From NCBI RefSeq assembly GCF_007995015.1, contig NZ_VORB01000004.1, positions 62,001 through 126,000 on the forward strand: 64,000 nt of DNA, in the 5' to 3' direction. Every line of letters starts with the position of its first letter. Within the stretch, counting starts at the first letter, position 1. This DNA comes from Luteibaculum oceani. GTDB lineage: Bacteria; Bacteroidota; Bacteroidia; Flavobacteriales_D; Luteibaculaceae. Shown here piece by piece: positions 18,430 through 27,011 of this stretch. The position numbers were made by a program, and so were the translations under genes. The notes under the pieces are model-generated. The model saw only the letters and a program-made list of their open reading frames with translations, searched no databases and was not told the origin of the DNA.

Positions 18430-19810
18430 TTAATATATCCTCGGCTTTTTGCAATGTTTCTGCTTCAGCATAAGTTCTAAGCACAGGCTCAGTTCCCGAA
18501 GGGCGAATCATAACCCACTCATCCTCGTTAAAGAAATACTTAAACCCATCGATTTTTTGGATATCCGCAACCGACATTGAGCCAAAAGATTTGAATTCAT
18601 CTTTTTTACATCGCTCTATAATGCTCTGCTTTACAGATTCCGTTAAATGCAAATCGTTACGTTGGAAGGCAAATTTTCCAACAATAGCATATACTTCATC
18701 AATCAACTGCTCAAGGCTTTTACCTGACTTAGCCATATACTCCCAAATAACTAACCCCATCCAAATTCCATCTCGTTCTGGAACGTGACCTTTAATTGCA
18801 ATTCCACCAGACTCCTCTCCTCCAAGGAGTACATCTTCGCTAATCATATGAGAGCAGATGTATTTGAAACCAATCTTCACTGTTTCATGCTCCAATCCAA
18901 AATGATCGCAAAGCTGCTTCACCTTAACAGATGCCGAGAATGCTGTCACGACCTTTCCAGTCATTTTCTTTTGCTCGACTAAATATTTAATCAGCAAAAG
19001 GATAATATGGTGTGAATCGACAAATTCTCCTTTGGAATTATACAGACCAATTCGATCGGCGTCTCCATCCGTTGCAAGACCAGCAGCAATATCTCCGCTA
19101 TTTTTTATCAAATCGGAAAATTCCAAAAGATTTTTGTGGATAGGCTCTGGCGCCTGCCCCATAAAACCTGGGTTATCCTCACAATGAAGCAATACCGCAT
19201 CGGGTAGAATCTTTCGAATAACATTCTGCCCCGCCCCATACATGGCATCGTATGCGAACTTTAATCCGGAGTTTCTTATTGCATCGAGGTCAAAATTCTC
19301 CTCAACAGCGGCAATGTACATGCCTTCTAGATCTATATCCTGAATAAGCCCTTTTGCCTGAAGTGCTTTGAACTCCTCTTCATCGTATTTAAAATCTGAG
19401 CTATTCGGAATTAAATCTTCAATTTCTTGGACCTTTTCGGGCAAAAGTGGACCACCATAAGATCCTTTAATTTTGTACCCGTTGTAAGCTGGAGGGTTAT
19501 GACTTGCTGTGATAACAATACCTAAATCCGCATTTTCTTTACAAGTGCCCAGAGACACCATAGGAGTTGAAACAAAGCCTGAGGCTAATTTCACCTGTAC
19601 GCCACCCTTAGCGAAAACAATAGCAGCTGTTTTGGCGAACATTTCACCAGCAAAGCGACAATCGTGACCAATAATTACCGATGAGGTTCCATTTGTATTA
19701 TCCTTTAACCATTGCACCGTTGCCTCGGTAACTCTTGCTACATTTTCTACGGTAAACTCCTTGGCTATAATAGCTCTCCATCCATCCGTTCCGAACTTAA
19801 TTGGGGTCAT
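18401..19810 (-). CDS. Phosphoglucomutase/phosphomannomutase family
   Basis: This 469-residue alpha-D-phosphohexomutase interconverts the 1- and 6-phosphates of hexoses, feeding cell-wall and polysaccharide precursors. The four domains carry their signatures: the phosphoserine loop TASHNP (101-106), the Mg-binding loop DGDADR (about 240), the sugar-specificity loop GGEESGG and the phosphate-binding loop RPSGTEPVLRTYAE near the C-terminus. It could be a GlcN, Glc or Man mutase; the GEESGG loop fits a glucose or mannose enzyme. It runs with the DUF2279 gene. Confidence 0.93.
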   Translation of the reverse strand: MTPIKFGTDGWRAIIAKEFTVENVARVTEATVQWLKDNTNGTSSVIIGHDCRFAGEMFAKTAAIVFAKGGVQVKLASGFVSTPMVSLGTCKENADLGIVITASHNPPAYNGYKIKGSYGGPLLPEKVQEIEDLIPNSSDFKYDEEEFKALQAKGLIQDIDLEGMYIAAVEENFDLDAIRNSGLKFAYDAMYGAGQNVIRKILPDAVLLHCEDNPGFMGQAPEPIHKNLLEFSDLIKNSGDIAAGLATDGDADRIGLYNSKGEFVDSHHIILLLIKYLVEQKKMTGKVVTAFSASVKVKQLCDHFGLEHETVKIGFKYICSHMISEDVLLGGEESGGIAIKGHVPERDGIWMGLVIWEYMAKSGKSLEQLIDEVYAIVGKFAFQRNDLHLTESVKQSIIERCKKDEFKSFGSMSVADIQKIDGFKYFFNEDEWVMIRPSGTEPVLRTYAEAETLQKAEDILNACKQEILD

Positions 19811-19890
19811 TTATAATCTTTTTTTATTCTGGCTAAAGTATAGCCTTTACTGTTAAACATTTATTGATAATCCATTACCGAATGGTATAG

Positions 19891-20952
19891 CTATCTAAAA
19901 ATTTTCCTTCTATTCAATTCTCGGTGATACCGTTGTGCATTTGACAAATGCTCTCGATAAGTTTTGGCGAAGTTATGATATCCTGAAAAATCTTCCTTAG
20001 CACAGAAGTACAGATAAGCATGACTTTCGGCATTTAAAGTTGCATCGATAACCTTGGGACTTGCAATATAAATAGGTCCCGGCGGTAACCCCTTATATAT
20101 ATAGGTGTTGTATGGCGACTTGATCTTTTTATCCTCATTTAAAACCCGCCCCACCTTATTCATTTTAACCTTTAACAGATAAACCAAGGTTGGATCTGCT
20201 TGGAGTTTCATACCTTTTTTCAGTCGGTTTAAATATACCCCAGCTACCCGTGGCATCTCATCCTCTTTGGCTGTTTCCTTTTGCACTATAGAAGCCAAAA
20301 TAAAGACCTGCTCCTTACTTAAGCCCAGTTTCTTGGCCTTTTCCAATCTAGAGGTATTCCAAAATGCCTGTTGCTCATCCAGCAATCGCCTCACCACCTG
20401 GACACAGGAGGTATTCCAGTAAAATTCGTAAGTATTTGGTATGAGATAAGTTCCCCGAACATCTCCCTTAACCCCTACGAGAGTAGATTCAAATTCATCC
20501 ACCATACTTAGAGAGTCGCATTCTAAATTATGAGAGAACTGCCCGAGTGCTTCTTGATAAGTTCTTTTTGAGCTTAGCGTAACCAAAATTGGATCTTGAA
20601 TTCCTGCTCTTAGTTTTCGAATTAAATCGAGGTTGTTTAAATCCGGAGCCAACACATATCGTCCACCCTTTATTAATGAGGGGTACCCCATTAATTCCGC
20701 CATCCATTTAAAGGTATACTTATTGGAAATAACCTGCTTTTTCAGGGAGTCTAAAACCTCCGGGTACGTTGCATTAGAAGGAATATAAAGTACCAACTCC
20801 TTGCTAGACTTAACATTTGGCTTAAGGGCTATAAAATATCCAGCAAAGGCTATAAGCACCGCTAATAACACCAGTGATATTAAGGCTCCCTTTAAATAGG
20901 TGGAAAATTTTGGCTTTACAGTATTTTTTGAAACACGTTTACGTCTACCCAC
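19891..20952 (-). CDS. mltG: Endolytic murein transglycosylase MltG
   Basis: This inner-membrane lytic transglycosylase is thought to cut nascent glycan strands and set their length. One transmembrane segment (about 20-43) follows a basic N-terminus (GRRKRVSKN). A LysM-like region is followed by the catalytic domain: the ILASIVQKETAKE motif keeps the glutamate matching E. coli Glu218, and NRLKKGMKLQADPT and the NTYIYKGLPPGPI segment are conserved. The 353 residues are typical. The start is GTG; no ATG precedes the membrane segment. It overlaps the GNAT gene by 37 bases. Confidence 0.93.
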   Translation of the reverse strand: MGRRKRVSKNTVKPKFSTYLKGALISLVLLAVLIAFAGYFIALKPNVKSSKELVLYIPSNATYPEVLDSLKKQVISNKYTFKWMAELMGYPSLIKGGRYVLAPDLNNLDLIRKLRAGIQDPILVTLSSKRTYQEALGQFSHNLECDSLSMVDEFESTLVGVKGDVRGTYLIPNTYEFYWNTSCVQVVRRLLDEQQAFWNTSRLEKAKKLGLSKEQVFILASIVQKETAKEDEMPRVAGVYLNRLKKGMKLQADPTLVYLLKVKMNKVGRVLNEDKKIKSPYNTYIYKGLPPGPIYIASPKVIDATLNAESHAYLYFCAKEDFSGYHNFAKTYREHLSNAQRYHRELNRRKIFR

Positions 20953-21410
20953 TGATCTAACTCTCTTTTACTTTTTTTCTTTACTCCTATCTTTTCGAAT
21001 CCAACCGAAGGAAATAACATTAGGCTGGATTCGTTGCTTTCAGAAACCTCCGAGAAAATATTTCTCAAACCCAGGTTTTCACGGGCACTAACCAATGCTT
21101 TTTGCATTGCTTTTTTAGCTATCCCTTTTCCTCTACTCCCCTTTTCGAGCAAGATGGCCAGATAACCTGATTGATGGAAAAAATCAATGTCGTATAAATC
21201 TATACTCCCAACTGCCTTTTCCTGAAACTGAACCACCCAACGCATGTGCCTTGCTTCATACACATCAACTCCGTGAAACAACCATTGCTTAAGCACCTGT
21301 TTACTAATTTCCTGTCGCGTATCTCCGAATATCCAATTGGATCTATCGTTTTCTAATTGATAGAAAAAATCTAAATCTTCTGGTTCCGGTGCTCTTAATA
21401 TAATATCCAT
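20916..21410 (-). CDS. GNAT acetyltransferase
   Basis: This 164-residue Gcn5-related N-acetyltransferase has the acetyl-CoA motif A: LAILLEKGSRGKGIAKKAM near residues 87-105 (R/Q-x-x-G-x-G/A signature), then the FSEVSESNESS strand and FPSVGFEKIG. The SpeG- or RimJ-like layout suggests a small amine or protein N-terminal substrate, but the substrate is unknown. It starts on the base next to the dapF stop and ends inside the mltG start, so dapF-GNAT-mltG look translationally coupled. Confidence 0.85.
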   Translation of the reverse strand: MDIILRAPEPEDLDFFYQLENDRSNWIFGDTRQEISKQVLKQWLFHGVDVYEARHMRWVVQFQEKAVGSIDLYDIDFFHQSGYLAILLEKGSRGKGIAKKAMQKALVSARENLGLRNIFSEVSESNESSLMLFPSVGFEKIGVKKKSKRELDQWVDVNVFQKIL

Positions 21411-22166
21411 TTAAACTGCAATCTCTCCCCTAAAAACAAAAGTAGCAGGACCGGTTAACCAAAAAGTGCCTTCGCCTTTTCTATCCACCTTTAGCTTTCC
21501 ACCTTTAGTTTCCACTAAAACGGAATTTATGCTAACATCGTCTTGTAATACAGAAATAGCCACAGCGGTCACTCCCGTACCACATGCAAGGGTCTCATCC
21601 TCTACTCCTTTTTCAAAAGTTCGCATTTTCACCTGATGTCCGCCAATTTTCTCGAAGAGGTTAACATTTACTCCTACGGGAGCAAACTCCTTTCTCCACC
21701 GAATTGGTTTGGCAATTTCATATATATCGCAATCATCCAGGTTATTTACAGAAACACAAACATGAGGCGCGCCAGTATTTATAATAAACTCCTGGTTTTT
21801 CCACTGGCCCTTTTGTGGCACCATCATTTCTAATTTAACTAGGTCTTGCTCTATAAATGCCAAGTGCTTCCCGTCGAAAGCGCTAAATTTAACTGCTTCC
21901 TTTCCGGTTAAATGGTGGTAAAAACGAACCGCGCATCGGCTACCGTTTCCACAAAAACTAACCGAACCATCCGCATTGAAGTAATCTAAATGAAAATCTA
22001 CTCCAGACCGATGAGAAAGAATCATTAGTCCATCGGCTCCCACCCCATATTTACGGTCGCATATCTTAGAAACTTCAGATGCGCTAATTTGTATTGAATG
22101 TTCTAGGGCATTGATAATAACAAAGTCATTTCCCGCACCTTGATATTTATGAAAATTGAGTTTCAT
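21411..22166 (-). CDS. dapF: Diaminopimelate epimerase
   Basis: This enzyme interconverts LL- and meso-diaminopimelate for lysine and peptidoglycan synthesis. It is PLP-independent with two catalytic cysteines: FCGNGSRC (Cys72) and ETLACGTGVTA (Cys about 195). The GNDFV near the N-terminus fixes the start codon at 22166. A TATCTTTG -7 box stops only four bases before the ATG, which suggests a transcript with almost no leader. The gene is the first of the dapF-GNAT-mltG run. Confidence 0.95.
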   Translation of the reverse strand: MKLNFHKYQGAGNDFVIINALEHSIQISASEVSKICDRKYGVGADGLMILSHRSGVDFHLDYFNADGSVSFCGNGSRCAVRFYHHLTGKEAVKFSAFDGKHLAFIEQDLVKLEMMVPQKGQWKNQEFIINTGAPHVCVSVNNLDDCDIYEIAKPIRWRKEFAPVGVNVNLFEKIGGHQVKMRTFEKGVEDETLACGTGVTAVAISVLQDDVSINSVLVETKGGKLKVDRKGEGTFWLTGPATFVFRGEIAV

Positions 22167-22170
22167 GTTG

Positions 22171-22178
22171 CAAAGATA
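22171..22178 (-). promoter_or_regulatory. Candidate dapF -7 box (nearly leaderless transcript)
   Basis: TATCTTTG on the minus strand fits TAnnTTTG. Only four bases separate it from the ATG of dapF, so transcription would begin at or within a base or two of the start codon. Confidence 0.35.
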
Positions 22179-22230
22179 GGCTTAACAATCTTTAACCGCG
22201 TGCAATAAACTAGGAGAAAATGGCTGCCGT

Positions 22231-22238
22231 TAAATTTG
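22231..22238 (+). promoter_or_regulatory. Candidate htrA -7 box
   Basis: TAAATTTG fits TAnnTTTG and lies 22 bases before the ATG of the serine protease. No convincing -33 TTG was seen. Confidence 0.35.
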
Positions 22239-22260
22239 CGAATAACAAGAAGTAATAGCT

Positions 22261-23709
22261 ATGAAAAAAGGCATTTATAATATCTTTTTCGGACTAGTGG
22301 GTGGATTCATTGGATTTGGCATCATGTATTTAGTCTTCACCCAGGAGGCAAAACAAGAGCTAAACCCAGCCCAGACCAAACCAGCGCAGTTTGTTAATAT
22401 GCCTATCATTCCAACGAATGAGGGCGAGCAAATAAACTTTGAATTTGCAGCGGAAAAGGCTGTGAATGCAGTGGTTCATGTGTGGACGGAGCGCATAGGA
22501 CAACGAAGACAAGACCCATGGTCTTACTTTTTTGGATATCCAAGTCAGCCCAGAGTGGCCATGTCGAGTGGATCGGGAGTGATTGTTTCCTCCGATGGCT
22601 TTATTGTTACTAACAACCATGTTATTGATGGAGCCAACAATATTCGGGTTAACCTCAATAACGGGGAATCCAAAGAAGCAAAGCTCATAGGAAAGGATCC
22701 ATCTACTGATTTAGCCCTTTTAAAAATAGAAGGTGAAAACTACCCTTATCTCCCCTATGGAAATAGCGACCAGATAAAAGTTGGGCAATGGGTATTAGCC
22801 GTTGGAAACCCATTTAATTTATCATCCACCGTAACGGCAGGAATAATAAGTGCTAAGGCTAGGAATATCAATTTACTAGAGCAGGATGCCACCCGACAAT
22901 TTCCTTTGGAGTCTTTCATTCAGACCGATGCTGCAGTAAATCCAGGGAATTCTGGTGGCGCCCTTGTAGGCGTTAACGGTGAATTACTAGGTATTAATAC
23001 CGCCATAGCTTCCAACACTGGATCTTATGCTGGATACGCCTTTGCGGTTCCTGTGAATTTGGTGAAAAAGGTAGTTTCAGATTTATATGAGTTTGGAGCG
23101 GTTCAAAGAGCATTTATTGGGGTTAGTATCCGTGATATAGACGCCAAGTTGGTGGAGGACCTGGATCTTGATAATTACGAGGGCGTATATGTTGCTGGTC
23201 TTGCCGACAATGGAGCTGCGGAAGAAGGTGGAATAAAACCCAACGACATTATCCTGGCCGTTAATGAGGTTAAGGTTAAAAACGTTACTGAGTTGCAGGA
23301 GCAAATCGGAAAATATCGTCCTGGGGATAAAGTTGACATAGAACTACTGCGCAATGACAAAAAGCTAAAACGAAAGATTACGCTGAGAAATATTAACGGA
23401 AGTACGGAATTGAATGCAGCTCCCGTTAAAAGTGAAGTTAGCAGCGTAATGGGGGCTCAATTAAGAAGTGCCAGTCCAGACGAATTAAATAAACTGAGAC
23501 TACCCTTTGGAGTAATCGTTGAAGGAATTGATGGCTCACTCTTACGAAGAAGTGGAATTAAAGAAGGTTTCGTTATTACAAAAATTGATAGGGAACCAGT
23601 AAAAACCCCTGAGGAGGTGAAGCTGCTGTTAGAGAAAAAGAAATCTGGAGTTTTGATTGAAGGTTTTTACCCAAATGGCACCAAGGCGTATTACGGTTTT
23701 GGGATTTAA
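22261..23709 (+). CDS. DegP/HtrA-type serine protease with two PDZ domains
   Basis: This periplasmic trypsin-like protease/chaperone of 482 residues degrades or holds misfolded envelope proteins. An N-terminal membrane anchor or signal spans residues 7-25. The catalytic triad is His120 (TNNHV), Asp150 (STDLALL) and Ser231 (GNSGGALVG). Two PDZ domains follow, at about 290-375 (YVAGLADNGAAEEGGIKPND) and 400-480 (VIVEGIDGSLLRRSGIKEGF). The gene is monocistronic and ends in a strong bidirectional terminator shared with the convergent GAPDH gene. Confidence 0.94.
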   Translation: MKKGIYNIFFGLVGGFIGFGIMYLVFTQEAKQELNPAQTKPAQFVNMPIIPTNEGEQINFEFAAEKAVNAVVHVWTERIGQRRQDPWSYFFGYPSQPRVAMSSGSGVIVSSDGFIVTNNHVIDGANNIRVNLNNGESKEAKLIGKDPSTDLALLKIEGENYPYLPYGNSDQIKVGQWVLAVGNPFNLSSTVTAGIISAKARNINLLEQDATRQFPLESFIQTDAAVNPGNSGGALVGVNGELLGINTAIASNTGSYAGYAFAVPVNLVKKVVSDLYEFGAVQRAFIGVSIRDIDAKLVEDLDLDNYEGVYVAGLADNGAAEEGGIKPNDIILAVNEVKVKNVTELQEQIGKYRPGDKVDIELLRNDKKLKRKITLRNINGSTELNAAPVKSEVSSVMGAQLRSASPDELNKLRLPFGVIVEGIDGSLLRRSGIKEGFVITKIDREPVKTPEEVKLLLEKKKSGVLIEGFYPNGTKAYYGFGI

Positions 23710-23730
23710 TTATAAATGCGGTATAAACAA

Positions 23731-23760
23731 AAAGGCTATTTCCTATCGGAAATAGCCTTT
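23731..23760. terminator. Bidirectional terminator between htrA and GAPDH genes
   Basis: A 13-bp perfect stem (AAAGGCTATTTCC paired with GGAAATAGCCTTT) has a four-base loop. On the plus strand it ends in TTTTTT and on the minus strand in a T-rich run (TTTGTTTATACC), so it can stop transcripts from both convergent genes. Confidence 0.9.
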
Positions 23761-23805
23761 TTTAATATTGGGATTTGACTCTATTTAAGCCAGATATGTT
23801 GTCTA

Positions 23806-25263
23806 TTAATAATAGATTAATCTTCTCACCTTAGCGATGTACTTCGCAAGACGAATAACTTGTTTAGTATAACCAAACTCGTTATCGTACCATACGTATA
23901 GTACAATGTTCTTTTTATCGCTAGATACGATAGTTGCATTGCTATCAAAAACTGAACAACAAGTATTCCCGATGATATCAGAAGAAACCAATTCAGGCTC
24001 TATTGCGAAGTTGATTTGATTTACCAACTCTCCTTGAAGAGCTGCTTTTTTCAACAATTCATTTACAGATTCAACAGAACACTCTTTTCCAACCGTTAAA
24101 GAAAGGATAGCCAAAGATCCGTTAGGAGTAGGAACACGCACTGCATTTGCGGTTAGTTTATCCTGTAACTCAGGAATACACTTAGTAACCGCTTTACCAG
24201 CCCCAGTTTCGGTAATTACCATGTTAATAGCAGCCGATCTACCTCTTCTGCTTTTACCATGCATGTTATCCAATAGGTTTTGATCGTTGGTATAAGCATG
24301 TACCGTTTCGATATGCCCTTTCTCAACACCCAGGTGATCGTTAATTACCTTAAGTACAGGTACGATAGCATTGGTAGTACAAGAAGCAGCAGAATAAATA
24401 TTCTCCTTCTCGATATCTAGTTCCTTGTGATTTACACCATAAACGATGTTAGGAATCTCTTTTCCAGGAGCAGTAAGAATAACCTTAGAAACCCCTTTAG
24501 ACTTTAGGTGACGTCCTAGAGCTTCTCTATCCTTGAAAACACCGGTATTATCAATTAACAATGCATCTTCAATACCGTATGCCGTGTAGTCAACAGACTC
24601 CGGGCTTGGAGCAGCGATCATGTGAACGCGTTGACCGTTAATGATAAGCGACTTATTTTCAACATCCACAGAAACAGTACCTTGGAAAAGACCGTGAACT
24701 GAGTCGTTTCTAAGTAAGGCTGCACGTTTAACTAATTCTTTTTCCGAATCACCACGTGTTACAATAGCGCGCAGTCTAAGTTGCTGACCTTTTCCTGCTT
24801 GTTTAATTAATTCTCTTGCTGCAAGACGACCGATTCTTCCGAAACCGAAAAGGATAACATCTTTGGGAGCGATGCTACCGTTATCTTCACCGATCATGTG
24901 CGCAAGCTTATTATCGATAAAGTCGGAAAGGGAGTTAAAGTTTTTGCTTTCTTCTTGCCATTCAGAAGCAAGAAGACCAACATCAATTTTTGCAGGTTTA
25001 AGCTTTTTCTCAAGAATAAGCGCCGCAATATCAGTTGTAGTTTCGATGCTAATGGGTTTCTTAATTACCTCATTGGCATATCTATGCAGGTTAATAATTT
25101 CAGACACACCACAATCAACGAGGTGATTTCTGAATAAAACCAGTTCGATATTCTTATCGTAAAGGAGTTTTCCCACGTAAGAAATGAAATCTACCGCACG
25201 CTTTTCTTCTTTAAGGTGCTCTGCAAAATCTTTAGAGTACAACTCTTTGGTATTGGCTTCCAT
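23806..25263 (-). CDS. Glyceraldehyde-3-phosphate dehydrogenase, long N-terminal extension
   Basis: This protein oxidises glyceraldehyde 3-phosphate to 1,3-bisphosphoglycerate with NAD(P), in glycolysis or the reverse. With the ATG at 25263 it has 485 residues. About 135 residues of helical extension precede the Rossmann motif GFGRIGR (140-146). The catalytic cysteine is Cys295 in SAASCTTN, followed by HAYTNDQ and the WYDNEFGY end. The extension is common in Bacteroidota enzymes of this class. A TTG at 25305 would extend the frame, but a TAnnTTTG box lies inside that extension (25293-25300), so I use the ATG. The cofactor preference is not certain from sequence. Confidence 0.92.
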   Translation of the reverse strand: MEANTKELYSKDFAEHLKEEKRAVDFISYVGKLLYDKNIELVLFRNHLVDCGVSEIINLHRYANEVIKKPISIETTTDIAALILEKKLKPAKIDVGLLASEWQEESKNFNSLSDFIDNKLAHMIGEDNGSIAPKDVILFGFGRIGRLAARELIKQAGKGQQLRLRAIVTRGDSEKELVKRAALLRNDSVHGLFQGTVSVDVENKSLIINGQRVHMIAAPSPESVDYTAYGIEDALLIDNTGVFKDREALGRHLKSKGVSKVILTAPGKEIPNIVYGVNHKELDIEKENIYSAASCTTNAIVPVLKVINDHLGVEKGHIETVHAYTNDQNLLDNMHGKSRRGRSAAINMVITETGAGKAVTKCIPELQDKLTANAVRVPTPNGSLAILSLTVGKECSVESVNELLKKAALQGELVNQINFAIEPELVSSDIIGNTCCSVFDSNATIVSSDKKNIVLYVWYDNEFGYTKQVIRLAKYIAKVRRLIYY

Positions 25264-25292
25264 ACCTGAAAATTGAAATTGTTTTAGGCCTG

Positions 25293-25300
25293 CAAAGGTA
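25293..25300 (-). promoter_or_regulatory. Candidate GAPDH -7 box
   Basis: TACCTTTG on the minus strand matches TAnnTTTG and would start transcription about 25 bases before the ATG at 25263. This is the main reason for preferring that ATG over the upstream TTG. Confidence 0.45.
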
Positions 25301-25364
25301 GGCAAATCTTTTGTGTTGGAGGTTTAGAAAAATAGAGTCGGTAAAGAAGGTGGTTAGAAAAAAC

Positions 25365-25388
25365 AAAAGCCACCGGATGGTGGCTTTT
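25365..25388 (-). terminator. Terminator of the exported-protein trio
   Basis: A perfect ten-base-pair stem (AAAAGCCACC/GGTGGCTTTT) with a four-base loop is followed on the minus strand by TTTTGTTTTTT, starting eight bases after the stop at 25397. Confidence 0.92.
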
Positions 25389-25396
25389 GAGGGGGG

Positions 25397-26017
25397 TTAC
25401 GTTTCTATTCTAGCAAAAGTTATTTGTAATCTAGTCGACTTCAAGTTATTCCGTATGTATGAAGAAGCCTCATCTGGCGACATTTTCGGAATTACCAACC
25501 TAACAGTTATCTCTTCATAACATCCAGTTGGACCACCATTAAAGTTACTTAAAACATTAGCTTTACATTTTACATTTCTTTCCAATGTTCTATACCTAAT
25601 TTCCTTATTTGATGCAAGGCTATCCTTGATCGAAATATCTGGCCAAAAACATTCTTTGGAGGGAACTTGATTGTCGCCTAAAATACCGACTTCATAGCCT
25701 GTTGAAAAGTTCAGTTTTTCATTATTTTCCATGACTTCAAACGAAGTTTTTATTTTCGTCTGAAACATAGGACAGATAGAATAAAAAGGCTTAGAAAAAT
25801 AATATTCCATTTCATCTGCATTAAACTGGGTGTAAGCGGAATTATGTCGCCATTCATCCACATCAATATCTATAATAGTATCTATACTGTTCCCACAATT
25901 AGCAGAAAGAACACTTTTTATTGAGCAAGGATTGCAATTATTTGGTGTAATTACCTCACCTTCCTTACACATAACAAGAAAGATTGAAATAATTATTAGG
26001 TATAGATTTTTAGTCAT
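25397..26017 (-). CDS. Hypothetical exported protein, possibly a lipoprotein
   Basis: This 206-residue protein is not recognised. The N-terminus is a signal peptide (LYLIIISIFLVMC); Cys17 is in a lipobox-like position, but the methionine before it is unusual, so lipidation is uncertain. The mature part contains several cysteines (NNCNPCSIKSVLSANCG, CYEEITVRLV) that could form disulphides, and its C-terminus is rich in beta-type residues. It overlaps the 3' end of the next gene by eight bases and ends in a strong terminator, so it is the last gene of a three-gene transcript of exported proteins. Confidence 0.55.
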   Translation of the reverse strand: MTKNLYLIIISIFLVMCKEGEVITPNNCNPCSIKSVLSANCGNSIDTIIDIDVDEWRHNSAYTQFNADEMEYYFSKPFYSICPMFQTKIKTSFEVMENNEKLNFSTGYEVGILGDNQVPSKECFWPDISIKDSLASNKEIRYRTLERNVKCKANVLSNFNGGPTGCYEEITVRLVIPKMSPDEASSYIRNNLKSTRLQITFARIET

Positions 26018-27005
26018 TGATTAATACTTTTCGGCGGCAAATAACATTCCCATCAATAATGTAGTGAACAACATAAATTCCGGAATTTAACTTTCGAATT
26101 CTTTCTTTAAAATTTCCAAGCTCGGTTTCTTTAAAAACAAAATCTCCTCGCTGCATATCGTATACTTGAAATATAACTTCCGGTAACTTTTCTATGAATT
26201 TATAACAATCAGTCGGATAAATTATCCTTTCATCCTCATATTTTTTTATTTCTTCGATGGAACCGAATCGTCCCTTGGAAAAATAAACTCCAAAATTTTC
26301 ATTCATGAAAGGTGAAAACAAGGAGGAATGAACCGTATCAAGATGATCTGCATAATTACGGATTACCGGTTTATTGACGCTATCGAACCCTAGGTTCACA
26401 CTAAACTCAATTTCTTCAAAGAATTCGTCATTTACCTCAAAAGTCTTAAGGTGACCTAATCCCAAATAAAACAAATTTTTCTTCTTACTTATATTATCAA
26501 AATCCGGAGAAAAATAATACAAACTCACCTCACCATTTTCCTCTAAAACTACTTGACTTAGTACAAAAAGTTCCTCACCGTTTGGCCTAGAATACAACTG
26601 ATGAATTTCAAGAATAATTAAACTAGATTTTTCTGAAATGAACATATTGCAATCCTGCAAGTCCAAATCCTCTTGAAATATTTCACTCCTTGAGAAGTAA
26701 TTGACAAAGAAATAATCAGAAGTTCCGTCAAGGTATAAAGCACCATTACTCGGCTCCACAATAACCCTTTCATACATTACTCCGTTCAATTTTGAAAATA
26801 ATGATAAGGGATAGCTTACAGATTCTGTTTCTTGATCCCACTTTATTTCTACATAATTTATATCCAATTTTTGTTCGATAAGAGTATCCCCTGCCTTAAA
26901 TGGAGATATATTCAGAAAATCGGTTTCAAAAATCTCTACGGAGTAATCTTGCGCCCATGTTGATATGGAGAATACAATTAATATGGTTAATAAAATATTT
27001 TTCAT
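26010..27005 (-). CDS. Hypothetical secreted protein with T9SS-sorting-domain-like C-terminus
   Basis: This 331-residue protein has a signal peptide (MKNILLTILIVFSISTWA, cut near Q19). I do not recognise its main domain. The last 60 residues (VIFQVYDMQRGDFVFKE, then LNSGIYVVHYIIDGNV and RRKVLIND) match the pattern of T9SS type A sorting domains: a strand, a turn, LxSGxYxV and a final basic beta strand. Type IX export is therefore likely but not certain. It lies six bases from the upstream 756-residue gene and overlaps the downstream one. Confidence 0.55.
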   Translation of the reverse strand: MKNILLTILIVFSISTWAQDYSVEIFETDFLNISPFKAGDTLIEQKLDINYVEIKWDQETESVSYPLSLFSKLNGVMYERVIVEPSNGALYLDGTSDYFFVNYFSRSEIFQEDLDLQDCNMFISEKSSLIILEIHQLYSRPNGEELFVLSQVVLEENGEVSLYYFSPDFDNISKKKNLFYLGLGHLKTFEVNDEFFEEIEFSVNLGFDSVNKPVIRNYADHLDTVHSSLFSPFMNENFGVYFSKGRFGSIEEIKKYEDERIIYPTDCYKFIEKLPEVIFQVYDMQRGDFVFKETELGNFKERIRKLNSGIYVVHYIIDGNVICRRKVLIND

Positions 27006-27011
27006 GATAAG

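Noticed and set aside
25264-25305. Longer GAPDH start at TTG 25305
   Set aside because: A TAnnTTTG promoter box lies inside the added part, and the ATG at 25263 starts the usual extension.
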